The notes beneath the pieces are model-generated. The model was not told where the DNA came from and did no database searches. It was given only the letters and a program-made list of their open reading frames with translations. The position numbers and the translations under genes are program-made. Below, one piece after another: positions 44,607-56,432 of a stretch of DNA of 64,000 nucleotides. Numbering within the stretch: position 1 is the first letter of the stretch; every line of letters begins with the position of its first letter. Source of the stretch: Mucidula mucida (taxonomy: Eukaryota; Basidiomycota; Agaricomycetes; Agaricales; Physalacriaceae); contig JADNYV010000032.1 of NCBI GenBank assembly GCA_015501055.1, positions 186,001-250,000 on the forward strand. Direction: 5' to 3'.

Positions 44607-45193
44607 TATGTAGAAGTAGCATGTGTTTTGGGTATTGTAACTGTAGCACTCTCCTTTGTATGAATCTGATATACGTACAGTCATGTACCAATCAACGGGA
44701 CAAACCGCTCTGTATCGCGCTACAGGATGAAATCAGCCTCGGAATTTATGGTATCTTTCAAGTAAGACTATCTACTGTTATATAACATGCACTTCGAGGC
44801 GGTGGTATTGAGGAAAAAATATTCCAACATACCCGGAAGCCGGTTCTCTCAGTCATTTGTCAGCTTTGTCCCGTTGACGGGGGCTGTCCCGTTGTTTGGT
44901 ACATGACTGTACTTGAGCAACAAGAAAGTTGACGTAATCACACCGACAATTGCAGCTTTCATCGTTTTCTTGCAATCATAAAGACACAAATACAACAGAG
45001 CCAGTGCAGTAGACAATAAGGAAAACCAGAAAGGGAGCGTGAATAATTAAAAGAAAAAAGAAACAAAATCAAACTCAACGCAAAGGAAAGGGAAAAAAAG
45101 AAATAAAGCACAGCGTATGTACAGAGGGGTGATAGTATTATATGTACAAATGTCAATGAAGACTATAAACAAGTTGGATGCGATATGATGAGA
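44607..45193. other. 3' region between copy 1 and CCR4
   Basis: No gene seen. 45040-45120 is A-rich on the plus strand, consistent with the 3' end of the minus-strand CCR4 transcript. Confidence 0.4.
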
Positions 45194-47252
45194 TCACGGT
45201 GTAGGTGGTATCGATTTTAACTGAGACGTCGTCCCGTTCGTCTGCGGTGCCGACTTTACGCGAAACTTGGCCGACAGACATATATGGCTAACAAAACAGC
45301 ATGAACAACAGCAACAGACAAACGAAAAACACATACTCTGATGGATAATGCGCATTCGGGAACCCGACCACCTTCTCCATATAGTCCCGGTCGAGCTCGC
45401 CGAGAACCGCGCTGACACTCAGCGACGCCGTCGAGTACCATATAAAGTCAATAACGCCCTTAAAACTCGGCGTATAGTTGGTAAACGGCAGCAGCTCCCC
45501 CGTCGACCCGCAGTACGCACTCTTCAAGTTGAGCTTATGCCGCAGACCCTCCTCCGTATACCGTCCATAGACATGTCCCATGAAGTCCGGATGCCCCGCA
45601 TTCAACACTCCGTCGCGCAAAAACTCGTACACCCCGCTCTCCGGCACCGAGTTGGTATCAACGCAAATGATCAGCGGTATCTTGGCGCCGTCGTTGTATT
45701 TGGCAGACGTTCCGGGAGGCGGTGGGTAGTGAGAAAACTCCTTGGCAATCTGCTCAATTTCGTCGACGAGGAGGGCGACCTGGACGAGCTTGACGTCCCG
45801 GTACGCGGGGTCCCAGTGGATGTGCGCGTTTGCGATGATGTAACGCGTGCCGGTGTGAATATCTTCCAACAGACAGACGACAGCAATATGATCCTTGCCC
45901 AACACTCGGTTGAACATGTCATCCGTCTTCTTGAAATCCGCTCTCCGCATGGCGACGGCGCTGAACTCGATGAGGTACTTTTCCACGAGCTTGAATCGCG
46001 ATGCGTTGTAGAAGGTCGCACAACCATCCACCAGCCTCCGATCGCTTTCCGACATGGTTTTGGCACGGGACTTTGGCCAAAAGACACCCTCGTAGTTGCG
46101 GTCGCCGAGTCTCTTTGTGAAGAACTCTTCGTACTGGGCGATGTCGACCTCCTGTAAACAGATAAAGTCTGCGGATTGAGCTAGGACCTCGTTGATGATG
46201 GCCTCCTTTCGTGTATCCCATCCGAGCGCCCAAGACGGAGTGTAGCCGTAGAGACGATCTGTTGCACATTTCTCACAGAGAATATTGTAACCGAGTGCAG
46301 TGATAGTCTCGCCTCCACCTACACCCCCTGGCGGTTCTAGATGCTTCCATTGTCGAGCTGGTGGGTTTGGAGGCGTGGGACAGCTATCTCGGAGAAACGT
46401 AATGAGGGCGCGGGTACCATCCTTTTGAACAATGGTCTTGAGTGTGGGATCAAGGGGGTTGCCCTCGATGCCAATGGTCTGTAGTTGGTGGAGGGTACCG
46501 AGTTCATGAGGGATGGTGGACACGTGGTTGTCGAATAGGTAAAGCTCTTTGAGGGAAGTGAGCATACCCAATTCGTGCGGTAGTTGGTATAGGTTGTTTC
46601 CCGAAATGTCGAGCAGTTCGAGATGGCGGAGTGATGCAATCTGAGGGGGGATAGTCTCGAGTGCATTGTGATTGAGATAGAGTGTTGTGAGATATGTGAA
46701 AGAAAACAAGCCAGACGTTGGTGGAATTGACTTTATGTGGACGCCACCCATGTCGAGCGAGTTCCAGTTGTTTTCTGGCGGGGCGACTGCCGTGATTCTC
46801 GGAGCGACAGCCACGGGGGAGACTGTTGACGAGGGATGGTTGACATCGACGGCCTCCTCGAGCTTGTTTGGATTTGTGATGGGAATGGCGGACTTTGTGA
46901 CGGACCGCGACGCCATTGCACTTGCCCGTGCGCGATGGTGCGGCGAGCGTGACGAGCGAACCATTTCGCATTTGAGTAACTGCTGCTGCCAATGCTGTGA
47001 CATGATCTGACCAGCGGGTGAACCCATTTGAGGCGGAGATGGGTAGTGGTTCAGCGACGTAAGCGAATTCTGGTGGTGGTGATGGTGAGGGAGCGGGATT
47101 GCATGTGGGTGAGAGAATAGCGCATAGCCCGGTGGCTGCTGACTCGATGGCGCCTGTCGCGGCCATGCTTGGTGGTCGGCGAGCTTGTGCGCCACACCCG
47201 GTGAATGCTGGGCGTAGTACATGGTCAAGGTAGTCGCTCCCTTCACAGCCAC
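45194..47252 (-). CDS. CCR4: CCR4 catalytic subunit of the CCR4-NOT deadenylase
   Basis: mRNA poly(A)-shortening exonuclease. The N-terminus is His/Gln/Pro-rich and low in complexity. A leucine-rich repeat block (about residues 180-290: LTTLYLNHNALETIPPQIAS, LELLDISGNNLYQLPHELGM, LKELYLFDNHVSTIPHELG) binds the CAF1 subunit in yeast. The EEP nuclease domain follows with NILCEKCA, ICLQEVD (metal-binding Glu), HIHWDP, ICVDTNSVPESGVYEFL, IDFIWYS and the C-terminal HYPSDHI (catalytic His) reached through one intron at about 45294-45342. The stop is TGA at 45194. ATG at 47252 or at 47222 (MYYAQHSPG) may be used. It lies inside the fucosyltransferase-like array in opposite orientation. Confidence 0.95.
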
Positions 47253-48930
47253 ACGTCACATCATCTCACGTGCATCATTCCAAAAATGGCATTCCCGCCC
47301 CGCCTACGGATCATATAGGAGCGGCTTACCGCTGAGAAAGGAGCTGTTCTGCTGTTTTCAATGTCTCCGTCGACGCCTTCACAGCGGTCTCGACCTCTGT
47401 CTGCCTTGGCTTTTGAAGATCGATCGCCAACGGAGCCAATGAAATGTCGAAGATACAGCCGCTGTAGTTCAACGTTGTTATTGATTCAAAAAGCAGTCTC
47501 CAATTGCTCCAATACGTCGTATTCAACCGTATCATTTCGTCGTTCATGTACATCCTCAAAACTATCTTCTCCAAGCTCAAATCTGCTTCGACGTTCGAGG
47601 GCGCTTTGATCGCCGATCAGGTACACGTCGCCTCCTTCCGTATTGGCACGATTCCTCGAACATCCTCTTCCAGCAGCCTCTTACACAACGTTGACCAGGG
47701 ACCTTAGAATTCATTCCAAGACCCTGCCCTTATAGCGTTTAGCTAGCCGACGTCTCAGGCTCATCCCGACACTAATGCATTTTCAACCTTTTCCACCTGG
47801 TCCTTAGTGCCTATACCAGCAAGCTAGTCAACTTCGACATAGAGGACCTATAGAGGACATCCCATTCCATTCAGGCGGAAGAGAAGGATATTGGCGTCAC
47901 GTTCAATCCAAGGTCGTCGATACCGCGCTGCCGTAGTTGAGTGTCACTCATCCATGATACGTCGATGGCGCTTCTCCAAGTCCTTCAAGAGTAGCAGTAC
48001 GACGAATCGACATCGGCCAGTTTGGCACGATGAATGTCCATCCAGTACTAAAGCGCCGTCAGTCATAATGGTTTGGAAGGCGGCGCCCGTCATGCACGCT
48101 GAATGTACCAAGGCATTACTATCATTGACGCGCGAGTTTGATCGAAATGGCGCGTTCGTTGAACAACGAGGCCAACGACGGCTGCCCATCTTGCGAAAAA
48201 GGTGTCGTGTCACTCGAGTACCCAAGCTACTCTACGGTATGATTGTATACTCTGATCATTATACACACGAGTAACAGCATTCACAGCTGATTCCTTTCAT
48301 GCCTCAAGTTCTAGGGGTGGACTATCAGACTCTGTCTCCACGTCCTGTCCTCGAGATTCATCTTTCTCGGAGTTCCCCAGCTGTGCCTTGCCGTGGTCAT
48401 CGTTCAACACCTTTCATGATAGACCAACGAACTCACGTCGTGTATCGTCGCCTGTTACTGGGACCTGGACACAGATACCCGCTAGCCCAATGCCCATCAG
48501 AGTTAACCAGTAGAATGTCGCTGTTGGGGAATCAGCGTCGGACCGAAGATGGCGGTTTCGACTTTTTTTTACAACATTTAAGCAATGGAGGGCGCGCGTC
48601 TCTCTAGAACATTTTTAGTTGATATCCCGATCTTCTTTTGCCAAATTTGACGTTCCGCAGTAAACCGCCGCCTCCTTTCGACGCTGGAAATTGGGTACGA
48701 AGCTATGTTATACGATGGATGCACATCTTCCAATGAGGATTTACGCGTCCAAGTCGTGTTCCGACGCGCCCCCGATGCGAGGTGGCTTCTTCCAGATTCA
48801 TTCGAGGACATGTACTCTATACTCCTGTCATCAGGCGCGCCGCAAGGGACGTCTCCTGTCATATAAAGTGTCAAAAGCCGCGACGAGCCGAGGGGAGTTG
48901 ATTATTTTCTCTCCCCTCCTTGCCTCCCCC
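47253..48930. other. Intergenic, 1.7 kb, nothing certain
   Basis: Open frames on both strands (minus 47326-47580 with MIRLNTTYWSNWRLLFESIT; plus 47883-48260) show no family that I recognise. The first faintly resembles the start of a copia-type Gag, which I cannot confirm. It may be decayed sequence left between the duplicated glycosyltransferase genes. Confidence 0.3.
48862..48867 (+). promoter_or_regulatory. TATA-like box upstream of fucosyltransferase-like copy 2
   Basis: TATAAA 69 bases upstream of the ATG at 48931. Confidence 0.45.
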
Positions 48931-50580
48931 ATGCGCCGGCAGACTCTGGCTTTCTTGTTCTTCCTCTTCGGCTGTGCCGGGATGATGTTCTTCTTCCCCT
49001 CCAGTGGACCAGTGGCGGAGAGCAGTTGTCCTCTTAAGGCTGGGCTTGGGAACAAGAGCATAGAGTGGAGTTCGCGGAATTATGTGTTGAATGGTTCAGT
49101 TTCTGGCAGGTTTAGGGGTGAGTACTAGTGTGTTCCCGGCGTATTGAGTCGTGCTGATGAGTGTAGATAATCTAAGGCCGGATTTGAATTATGTGACTAC
49201 GTTTTGTGCGGGTGGGATGAGTGAGTTGTTCATGCTGAATGAATTAAAGACGTGCTGATTGTGTACTGTGCAGCGAATGAGCTTATATGTTATGTACGTC
49301 GTTTTCGTCCAGCGCAGAGAATCTGATTTGAGTGATGCGTAGATCAACTTGATATATCTGGCCATGCTGTCCAACCGCGTCCCCGTGGTCCCGGCATTCA
49401 TACCCTCTCACCACATCAGTGCGTAACGCATGCACACAGTCATACACTCGCTCATTCCTCGTCATCCAGGCTCCGGAGGCGGCATGATTGATTTCGGAGA
49501 AGTATTCGACCTCGACCACCTGCGCTCCGTCATCCGCGGCCCCATCCTCGAATGGTCTGACATCAAAGCCAATGCGAAGAACCTCGCCTTGCAGTCCTTC
49601 ACGACGACCGAACCCCTCGGGTGCTGGGCGTCGCAGAACCGCGACCCGCACATGTCCAAGCCGTGGCAAGACCACCTCAACCTCGACGTGTCCTTCTCCA
49701 ACATCCCCTGGCAGCTGTTCATCGGCGACCCTGCGTCGAACGTGCATATCGGGTTCTGGCTCGTCGCGGCGTTCATCTTCCCCGAGGGGACGCCGCTGTT
49801 TGGGGAGACGCCTGAGGCCGAGGTGGGGTGGCCGTCGCATACGGGGCTGAGGCTGCCGCCGGAGAAGCATATGGCGTGCTTTGACTCGACGTATTATTTG
49901 GCGGGCGCGGAGGCGTATGAGTGGGAGAGGGCGTGGTCCCCCGCGTGGCGGTTTGTGGGGACGCATTTGAAGTTTCAGAGGGGGGTTGATGAGTTGGCGG
50001 ATAGGTATTTGAGGAAGGCGTTTGGGGTGGCGCCGGATGAGGCGGTTCCGCCGGTGCGTGAATTTGCGGCGAGGTGGTGAGGAATTTCTTTGACTGACTG
50101 ACGATTTTTGTAGTTTATTGCTGTTCATATTCGGCATGGGGAGTTTACCAACTATTGCGAGAAGGATAAGCTGGCGAGTTGTTTTGTCCCGGTGTCGACG
50201 TTTGCGGAGGCGGTTGAGGAGGTGAAGAAGGAGCTATGGGCGACGCGACGGATTGAGGTTAAGCATGTTCTTGTCTCTTCTGGTGCGGTTATACGTGATG
50301 TTTCTTTCCATTCTCACTGTCTGACGTCTGGGTAGATGAAGAAGATCCGGCGTTTTGGGACGAAGCCCATGCACTGGGCATGAAGCATTTCGACCACGCG
50401 GCTGAGCGGACGGTGGAGAAGTTTGGGGAATGGTTCCCGCCTATTATTGATACTGCAGCGCATAGCCATGCGATGGGATTAGTGGGGACACATCAGTCGA
50501 CGTTGAGTTTGGTCAGTGCGAGGAGAGTGAAGGATTGGAATAATGGGGTGACGAAGGAGGTGCATTTCAAGCGAAGTTGA
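48931..50580 (+). CDS. O-fucosyltransferase-like type II membrane protein, copy 2
   Basis: The start at 48931 gives the signal-anchor RRQTLAFLFFLFGCAGMMFF. Exons: NLRPDLNYVTTFCAGG, MTNELICY, INLIYLAMLSNRVPVVPAF, GGMIDFGEVFDLDHLRSVIR with GPILEWSDIK, TEPLGCWASQNRDP, HMACFDSTYYLAG, EWERAWSPAWRFVGTHLKFQ, then FIAVHIRHGEFTNYCEKDKL (sugar-nucleotide motif HIRHGE), and HVLVSSDEEDPAFWDEAHAL with SHAMGLVGTHQSTLSLVSAR. Six or seven introns all join in frame, so this copy is intact. The layout suggests a Golgi-membrane enzyme with a lumenal catalytic domain. It is the best reference for reading the breaks in copy 1. Confidence 0.85.
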
Positions 50581-51278
50581 GCTGGGATTGTACGTTTGTA
50601 TTTACTATAGATCTAGATAGAGCAATATACTTACTTTGTAGTGCACATATATGCATAGAATTGCTTGAGGACGTCCTTCATGAGATGGACGTGGGAAGTG
50701 GTATCGGAACCGATGTCCAACATAATCAGTCCGATTTGAAAGGCCTTGCTACCCGGGCCGTTTTCTTCTTCCGTTTGGCAATGACTACGCGCAATACGTC
50801 GAAAGGCGCGAGCAGCCCGCCGCGCGCCTCGAGGATCTTTGCACAGTGCACTGTGCAGAGTGCACACACCTTCGTGATCAAGAGGAATTGTTGACATCAC
50901 GTTACCTTCTTGGGTTACTGATATGCCTGCGCCCGTCGACCGCGTCGAGCGCTCTCACTCGCCAGCCTTTATCTTCCACCGCCATGTTGACGAGGCATGG
51001 CCGTATCTTTCACTTGTGATCCTGGACTGATATCGCGTCTTGTCTCTTTAGGACTATGCGGGCCTCGACATAGCAGGGAGCCATCAGGTGCCTTGCAAAT
51101 GACTGAGAGTCGAGATGGCCTGTCATCCGGCGTCTGAGAAGCACGTAGGGAGTTGTTGAGCGCTTAAAGAACGCCCATATCGGCCCGTGAGCCTTATGTT
51201 ATCTTCCATGTTGTCGCATTTGAACGGGCGCCAATCAACATCCAGGGCCTGTTCTTTACACTGTACCATACCACCTGG
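50581..51278. other. Intergenic between copies 2 and 3
   Basis: No gene supported; the minus-strand frame at 50631-50900 has no recognised similarity. It holds the promoter of copy 3. Confidence 0.4.
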
Positions 51279-53007
51279 ATGTCCTTTCCAAGTAGGGAGC
51301 CGCACCTGTTGCGTACCACGTCGAGCTCGCGTTGGTGTTCACGACAACACGTGTTTATCGTGGTCTGCACGGTCATTCTGTGCTTTGCGTTCTTGCCGCG
51401 CGAAAGCCACCTTCCCTTGCAATTTGCGCCTACCCCACCGTGTCCAGCCGAGTATGTCACGGTTACCAGGCCTCCCCCGCCCCAATCTACGTCGACAAAT
51501 CTGGCTCCCAAGCAGTTTGTAAAAGGCTCTCCAACAACAGGGAAATTCCGAGGTGCGCGCAACTCCCTACGTTCCGAGTAGGAACTGATTTGCTTCCAAG
51601 ATGCTTTACGACCAGATGTTCATTATGTCACGTCCTTTTGTCTTGGCGGCTTCAGTACGTTGCCGTTTGACGTCTTGAATGTACCGTGATGATGTTGATC
51701 CAAGCAAATCAATTCATGTGTTTTGTGAGTTCTCCACTTATAGTCCTTTTCAAGTTGTGCTAAGCCTATCAAGGCAAATCTTGTTTATTTAGGAATGATA
51801 TCTGATAGAGTCTCCGTCATCCCACCATTTACGCCCAGCCACCATATATGTGAGCACTCTACTTGACTTGGAGACGCGTCATTAACGAATCACCAGCTAC
51901 ATCGGCGGGTACTGTAGCGTTTGGAGAAGTATTCGATCTCGACTCGCTACGAAATACACTAAAGAAACCCTTAATCGAATGGGCAGACATCAAAAACTTC
52001 CCGACACATCGCGACGCGCGCTCGTTTGCGGCAGAGGAGTCGCTCGGATGCTGGAATCCACGCGACGGGAACCCGAGCGGTCAATCCTTTTCCGAACATC
52101 TACACCTCGACGTATCATACACGCAAGTCCCCGGCGAAATGTTCATCAACCCAGACCACTGGCACGACCACACAAACTTGTGGAACGTGGCCGCGCTCTT
52201 GTATCCCAAGCATCCTCTGTTCGAAGACCGAACGTTCCCCGTCGCGCATGCATCGCCGAAAGGAAACTACGCGCCCCCGGATCGTCACCTCGCCTGTCTG
52301 GACACGACGTACTATATGGGAAGCGGTGCCGCGCCGTTCGAATGGGAGCGGTCGTGGTCGCCTGTGTGGCGATATGTGGCTACGCATATCAAGTTTACGC
52401 AAAAGGTCAACGATCTCGCGGACAAGGCTATCCGCAAGGCGTTCAAAGTACGTCCGTCCGCGGCAATGCCTCCGGTATGTGTCCAATGGTATCTATCGCC
52501 CTATGTGCAGTGTGCTGATGTTAGCAGTTCATAGCCGTGCATGTTCGCCATGGAGATTTTGGTCGGACGTGTAGTAGTTCAGATCCAGAGGATTGTTTTG
52601 CGGCACTTCCGGCGTTTGCGAGGAGGGTGGAGGAGGTCAAGCAGGAGCTTATGGAGACGAAGGGACTTCGTGTGAATCGGGTACTGATATCTTCTGGTAA
52701 GGTTCCTATGGCGCACACTGTCTCGAACTAATTTGTGCGATGTGTAGATGATACGACAGAGTTCTTCTGGCAACAAGTCGAGGCGCTGGGGTGGCGGGAT
52801 ATCGACCATGGGGTGGAGCAGACGGTGGAGAGGCACGGGGAGTGGTATCTCCCCATTATTGATGTGGCGACGCATAGTCGGGCTGTCGGGTTCGTTGGCA
52901 CGTCAGGGTCTACGTTGAGTCTTGTGAGTGCGCGTAGGGTGGAAAATTGGAGTGGTGGTCCGACTAGATTGGTGAATTGGGGATATAAGGGTGCTGATGA
53001 TCATTAA
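51279..53007 (+). CDS. O-fucosyltransferase-like type II membrane protein, copy 3
   Basis: The start at 51279 gives a basic stub and a signal-anchor (VFIVVCTVILCFAFLP). A Pro/Thr stem is followed by DALRPDVHYVTSFCLGGF, ANLVYLGMISDRVSVIPPF, FGEVFDLDSLRNTLKKPLIE, LGCWNPRDGNP, HLACLDTTYYMGSGAAPFEW, SWSPVWRYVATHIKFTQKVN, FIAVHVRHGDFGRTCSSSDP (motif HVRHGD) and HGEWYLPIIDVATHSRAVGF, ending with STLSLVSARRVENW. All exons join in frame through introns with GTACGT, GTGAGT and similar donors. Diverged from copy 2 over most of its length but colinear; activity is inferred from the motif only. Confidence 0.85.
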
Positions 53008-53370
53008 TGTTAGTGACTTGTGATGTGGGGTTTTGCGATGTATATCAGATCAGACGGCGGGGGCTTTTGTGGACATGCGTGTTGTAGGCATCATTCTCGC
53101 TTTAGCATCAACTGGTATTGGCGGATGTGTTAGATGGTGCTGACCCATACCAGCACACGAGAATCGAATTGGATCGCGATGGTAGAGATTTTGTTTGAAA
53201 GGGTTCAACTTTTGTTGTAAAGTGAGGGGAACCTGCCCTACATTGTCAACAATCGGAGGCCAATGTGTAGTACTTAGGATGCATGTACTATTCAGTAATT
53301 TTTTTCTTTGAGACAACTTAATCAAAGGTGTCCAAAACAAGCTCAAGGTTGTGCACCTTTCGATTAGCAT

Positions 53371-53454
53371 GCATTAATGGGGTAGTGGTAACCTGGGTCG
53401 TTGCCATCTGCATGTACAGTCGACCCGCCGGGGGTTCAATTCCCCCTTAATGCA
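53371..53454 (+). tRNA. tRNA-Gly (anticodon GCC) with a 13-base intron
   Basis: The acceptor GCATTAA pairs with TTAATGC (discriminator A); the D stem is GGGT/ACCT; the anticodon stem GGTCG/CGACC encloses TTGCCA, a 13-base intron TCTGCATGTACAG after position 37, and T; the T arm is GGGGG-TTCAATT-CCCCC. Anticodon GCC decodes GGC/GGT. The intron position is the standard eukaryotic nuclear one. Confidence 0.93.
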
Positions 53455-53474
53455 TAGAAATGACAGTTGTACTA

Positions 53475-53485
53475 CATTTTTATTT
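53475..53485 (+). terminator. Pol III terminator of tRNA-Gly
   Basis: T-rich run (TTTTTATTTT) about 20 bases after the tRNA-Gly 3' end. Confidence 0.6.
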
Positions 53486-54501
53486 TACTCGAAGAATGAG
53501 CTTAGGGTGGCGCAGTATTAAACAAACCTCCGCTGCCCGGTGGTATCGATACCAACACAGGAAGCCCATCTTTTGAAAAAGGCGCAATCAAGGCCGGCCC
53601 GTGACTTCCGATCGAAAATCAACTCTCACGTTCACTTCGTACTAGAGTTTATTTTTCTCGTTTCATGACCGAATTGTAGATCGTTACACTCCTTCGAAGT
53701 CGATGACATGAACTGCTTTGGTGCTGTCACTGTTGGCCCGGTCGTTTGGAGCATTGCTGGAGCGGATATCGCGTCGGCCGCAGGACAGAACAAAAGGTTC
53801 GCTCACACCTACTGCGTTGCAGACCATTCCTCGCACACCGTCAGTACTGATGGTTCCTAAGGCTGCGCAGGGCGCATTGTTCTACGGGATAAGGAGGTTT
53901 AGCAAATAAAACTTGAAACTGGCGCCAAGGATCGTGATGCGTTCCTCGTAGAACTGATACCAACGGGCTTTTGATCGCCAATTTGTCGATTTCGCGCATG
54001 GCGGGCGAAGTTGTCAAACACCATAATGGATTGTGTATTGTACACGCCTCGGCTGATGAGATTTTGCCCACACTCGGATGCAGTCAATCTCGCGCTATTA
54101 TGATGTCTGTCGAGGCTGGAAGAGAGGCGCTAGCGAAAACAGGACCTTGGAGTGTTTCTTTGGCCTTGCGTTCGCCCATTTGCAATGCTATGCCACTGTC
54201 TGACCTGTTTCTCTCGAGCGTATGATTGGAGGTTGGCCGCAGCGTAGGTCATGTTTCACAATCCTCTCAGAATTGGGCGATCAAATGGGCAACTACTCGA
54301 CATATTGATTCATCATTCTCTAGAGCCATGCTCCATTTCGCTTTGTCTTTTATTTTGTTTCTAGTCTTCGTCTTTGCGACTTTGAAGCGCGATGATATTC
54401 AAGGTGGGCGATGCTCAATGTCTGAGTCTTACAGTACACTTGTTGCTGTGTTTCGACGCTCACTCATAGGAATGCGCAGTGTTTCGAAATCACTCTCGAG
54501 C

Positions 54502-54507
54502 TATAAA
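54502..54507 (+). promoter_or_regulatory. TATA box of beta-lactamase-like copy 1
   Basis: TATAAA 44 bases upstream of the ATG; the same element at the same distance precedes copy 2. Confidence 0.6.
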
Positions 54508-54545
54508 ATGGCCAATAAACCACAGACACATCATTCTAACCTGCG

Positions 54546-56432
54546 ATGCTCTCTTTCACCATTCTTCTTCTACTATTTTCAAGCATCGTTTCTGCATTGC
54601 CTTCAACTCCTTTGAAGCGCGATGACAGTTCACTTCTCACGTCGGACATCGACGAATTCATTCAATCTGTTCTCACTGACTGGGGCACGCCTGGTGGTGT
54701 CTCCGTTGCGGCTGTCCTCATGAACGAGGACGGCAGCTGGACCGTCGACACCAAGGGCTACGGTAACGCGACGGCAGATGGTACACTCATCGATTCCGAC
54801 ACCATGCTCTGCATCGGCTCTAATTCAAAGGTACTCGTCCATCAATCTGTTTTCTGGACGCCTCAGACTGACATAAGAGTATCATCTCAGCAATACAATG
54901 CCATTTCTACCGGACTTTTACTTTCAAACAAATCGCTTGAGCCCCGTCTCACGACTACGACAAAAATGTCGTCTATATTTCCCGGCTCGTGGGCGCTCAT
55001 GAATGACTTTGCTACTGCAGAGAGCACCATGATAGATCTCTTCAGTCACCGCACCGGCGTTCCGCGCCACGATAACATGTACTCTCTCGATGACACCGTC
55101 GACGACCTGGTTCGTCGTCTCCCTCCCTGCCCTCTGCCTATTGTATTAACTCGTAATTTGCAGTTAAACAGAGTCAAGTATCTGAAGCCATCTCTCCCGT
55201 TCCGCGACCAATACCAGTACAGCAACATCATGTACGCGATCATGTCACATCTCCCAACCGCCCTCCTTCCTTCGAAAATCCCTTTTACGCGATATGTCAA
55301 GCAGCATATTTTTGATCCTCTTGGACTGAGTGCGACCTACTCGCCCATGGTGGCTGCACAGGGACATGTACTAGCACAAGGCTTTGGTAGGGACGGCGCC
55401 AATCGGACTGAAAACGTATTTGCTATGGGTACTCCGAGGGCTCTGGAATACTGGTCCAAGAACGTGACGGAAGATGGCAATGGTACGCCCCGCATACAAT
55501 CAGATCACCAAATTCTAATCCTCTGGTCAGCGATGTCCGGTGCGGGTGGCATCATCATGCACGCGAATGATGTCGCCGTCTGGCTTCAGACATTACTTTT
55601 ACAAGGAGCCAATCCGAAGACGGGGGAACAAGTTATTCCGGCTGAAGTCTTGAAATCAACATCGACAGGTGTCTCTGTGGTCCCCGAAACACCCCCCGGG
55701 ACAGAGTATGTCCTTGGCTCATATTAAAATTACGCCATGCTCAAGCGCATTTGTAGCACTCCTCTATTATACGGGGCCGGTCAAGAAATAGGCACCTACG
55801 GAGGCTATCGTACGTGCTTGTTTCTCTCTCAAACTACTTGTCTAACGGAGCGCTAGTCACTGTTGGACACGAAGGAGACGTGGCTGGCTTCCACTCGGCT
55901 ATGATACGCGTCCCTTCCGCCAAACTCGCTGTCGCAGTCCTCACCAACGACGACACCTATGGCCCATCCTTCATACAAGTCATCAAGTACCGCATTTTGG
56001 ATACCCTCCTCGGATTGAATCCCACTGACTGGAACAGCGTGTAAGTCGGTTCTTCCACTTTCCTTCACCAGTGCCTGATTGTCCTCGGATCGTCTTAGAT
56101 ACCAACAGACGGTTAAAGCAAAATACGCTGCGTCGCTTGCCGTCACACCTCCGCCTAGCAGCCCCTCCCCTCCTAGCGTAGCATACACGGAATTGGCTGG
56201 AACATACAGCAATGGTGCCTATGGCGAACTCGAGCTTTGCTACCTCTCCGATTCCTCCTCATGCCAAGACCTTCTCGCTGGTATTCCCAACGTTGATGAC
56301 GAACGCCCGACGCTCGTCGCTCAATGGAACAAGCTTTGGGCCTCCCACGTCTTTATGCGCCACTTCGACGGGGACATCTGGATTCTCACTTTGTTGGACA
56401 AGGTGATAAGCCTTCCCGAACGTGCAATGTAG
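54546..56432 (+). CDS. Secreted serine beta-lactamase-like protein, copy 1 (C-terminus lost)
   Basis: A signal peptide (MLSFTILLLLFSSIVSALPS) precedes a class C beta-lactamase/PBP4-like domain. The catalytic SxxK motif is SNSK in CIGSNSK just before intron 1. YSN in DQYQYSNIMYAIM is the second motif, and HEG in VTVGHEGDVAGFHSAM is the third. Introns begin at GTACTC (about 54832), GTTCGT (55108), GTATGT (55706), GTACGT (55810) and after WNSV. Similar fungal proteins act as esterases or peptidases on unknown substrates; true beta-lactam hydrolysis is not implied. Relative to copy 2 the gene diverges at about 56400 (LLDKVISLPERAM then stop) and lacks the final segment of about 80 codons. Copy 2 is intact and shares long identical tracts. 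Confidence 0.88.

Larger units (their letters stand above)
53008..54545. other. Intergenic with tRNA and remnants
   Basis: Contains tRNA-Gly. Minus-strand frames around 53840-54190 are open but unrecognised. A fragment at about 54330-54390 (MLHFALSFILFLVFVFATL followed by KRDD) resembles the signal peptide and KRDD junction of the downstream beta-lactamase-like gene and looks like a remnant of an older duplicate start. Confidence 0.45.

Noticed and set aside
45348..46157. Plus-strand 269-codon frame
   Set aside because: It is the antisense shadow of the CCR4 nuclease domain, which has all catalytic motifs.
47326..47580. Copia-type Gag start
   Set aside because: Only a faint resemblance over one short segment; no zinc knuckle, protease, integrase or LTR nearby.
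49283..50137. Minus-strand 284-codon frame
   Set aside because: Arg/Pro-rich shadow of fucosyltransferase-like copy 2; the plus strand has the HIRHGE motif and conserved exons.
53061..53456. Selfish element or attachment site around tRNA-Gly
   Set aside because: No integrase, no direct repeat of the tRNA 3' end and no element boundary are seen.
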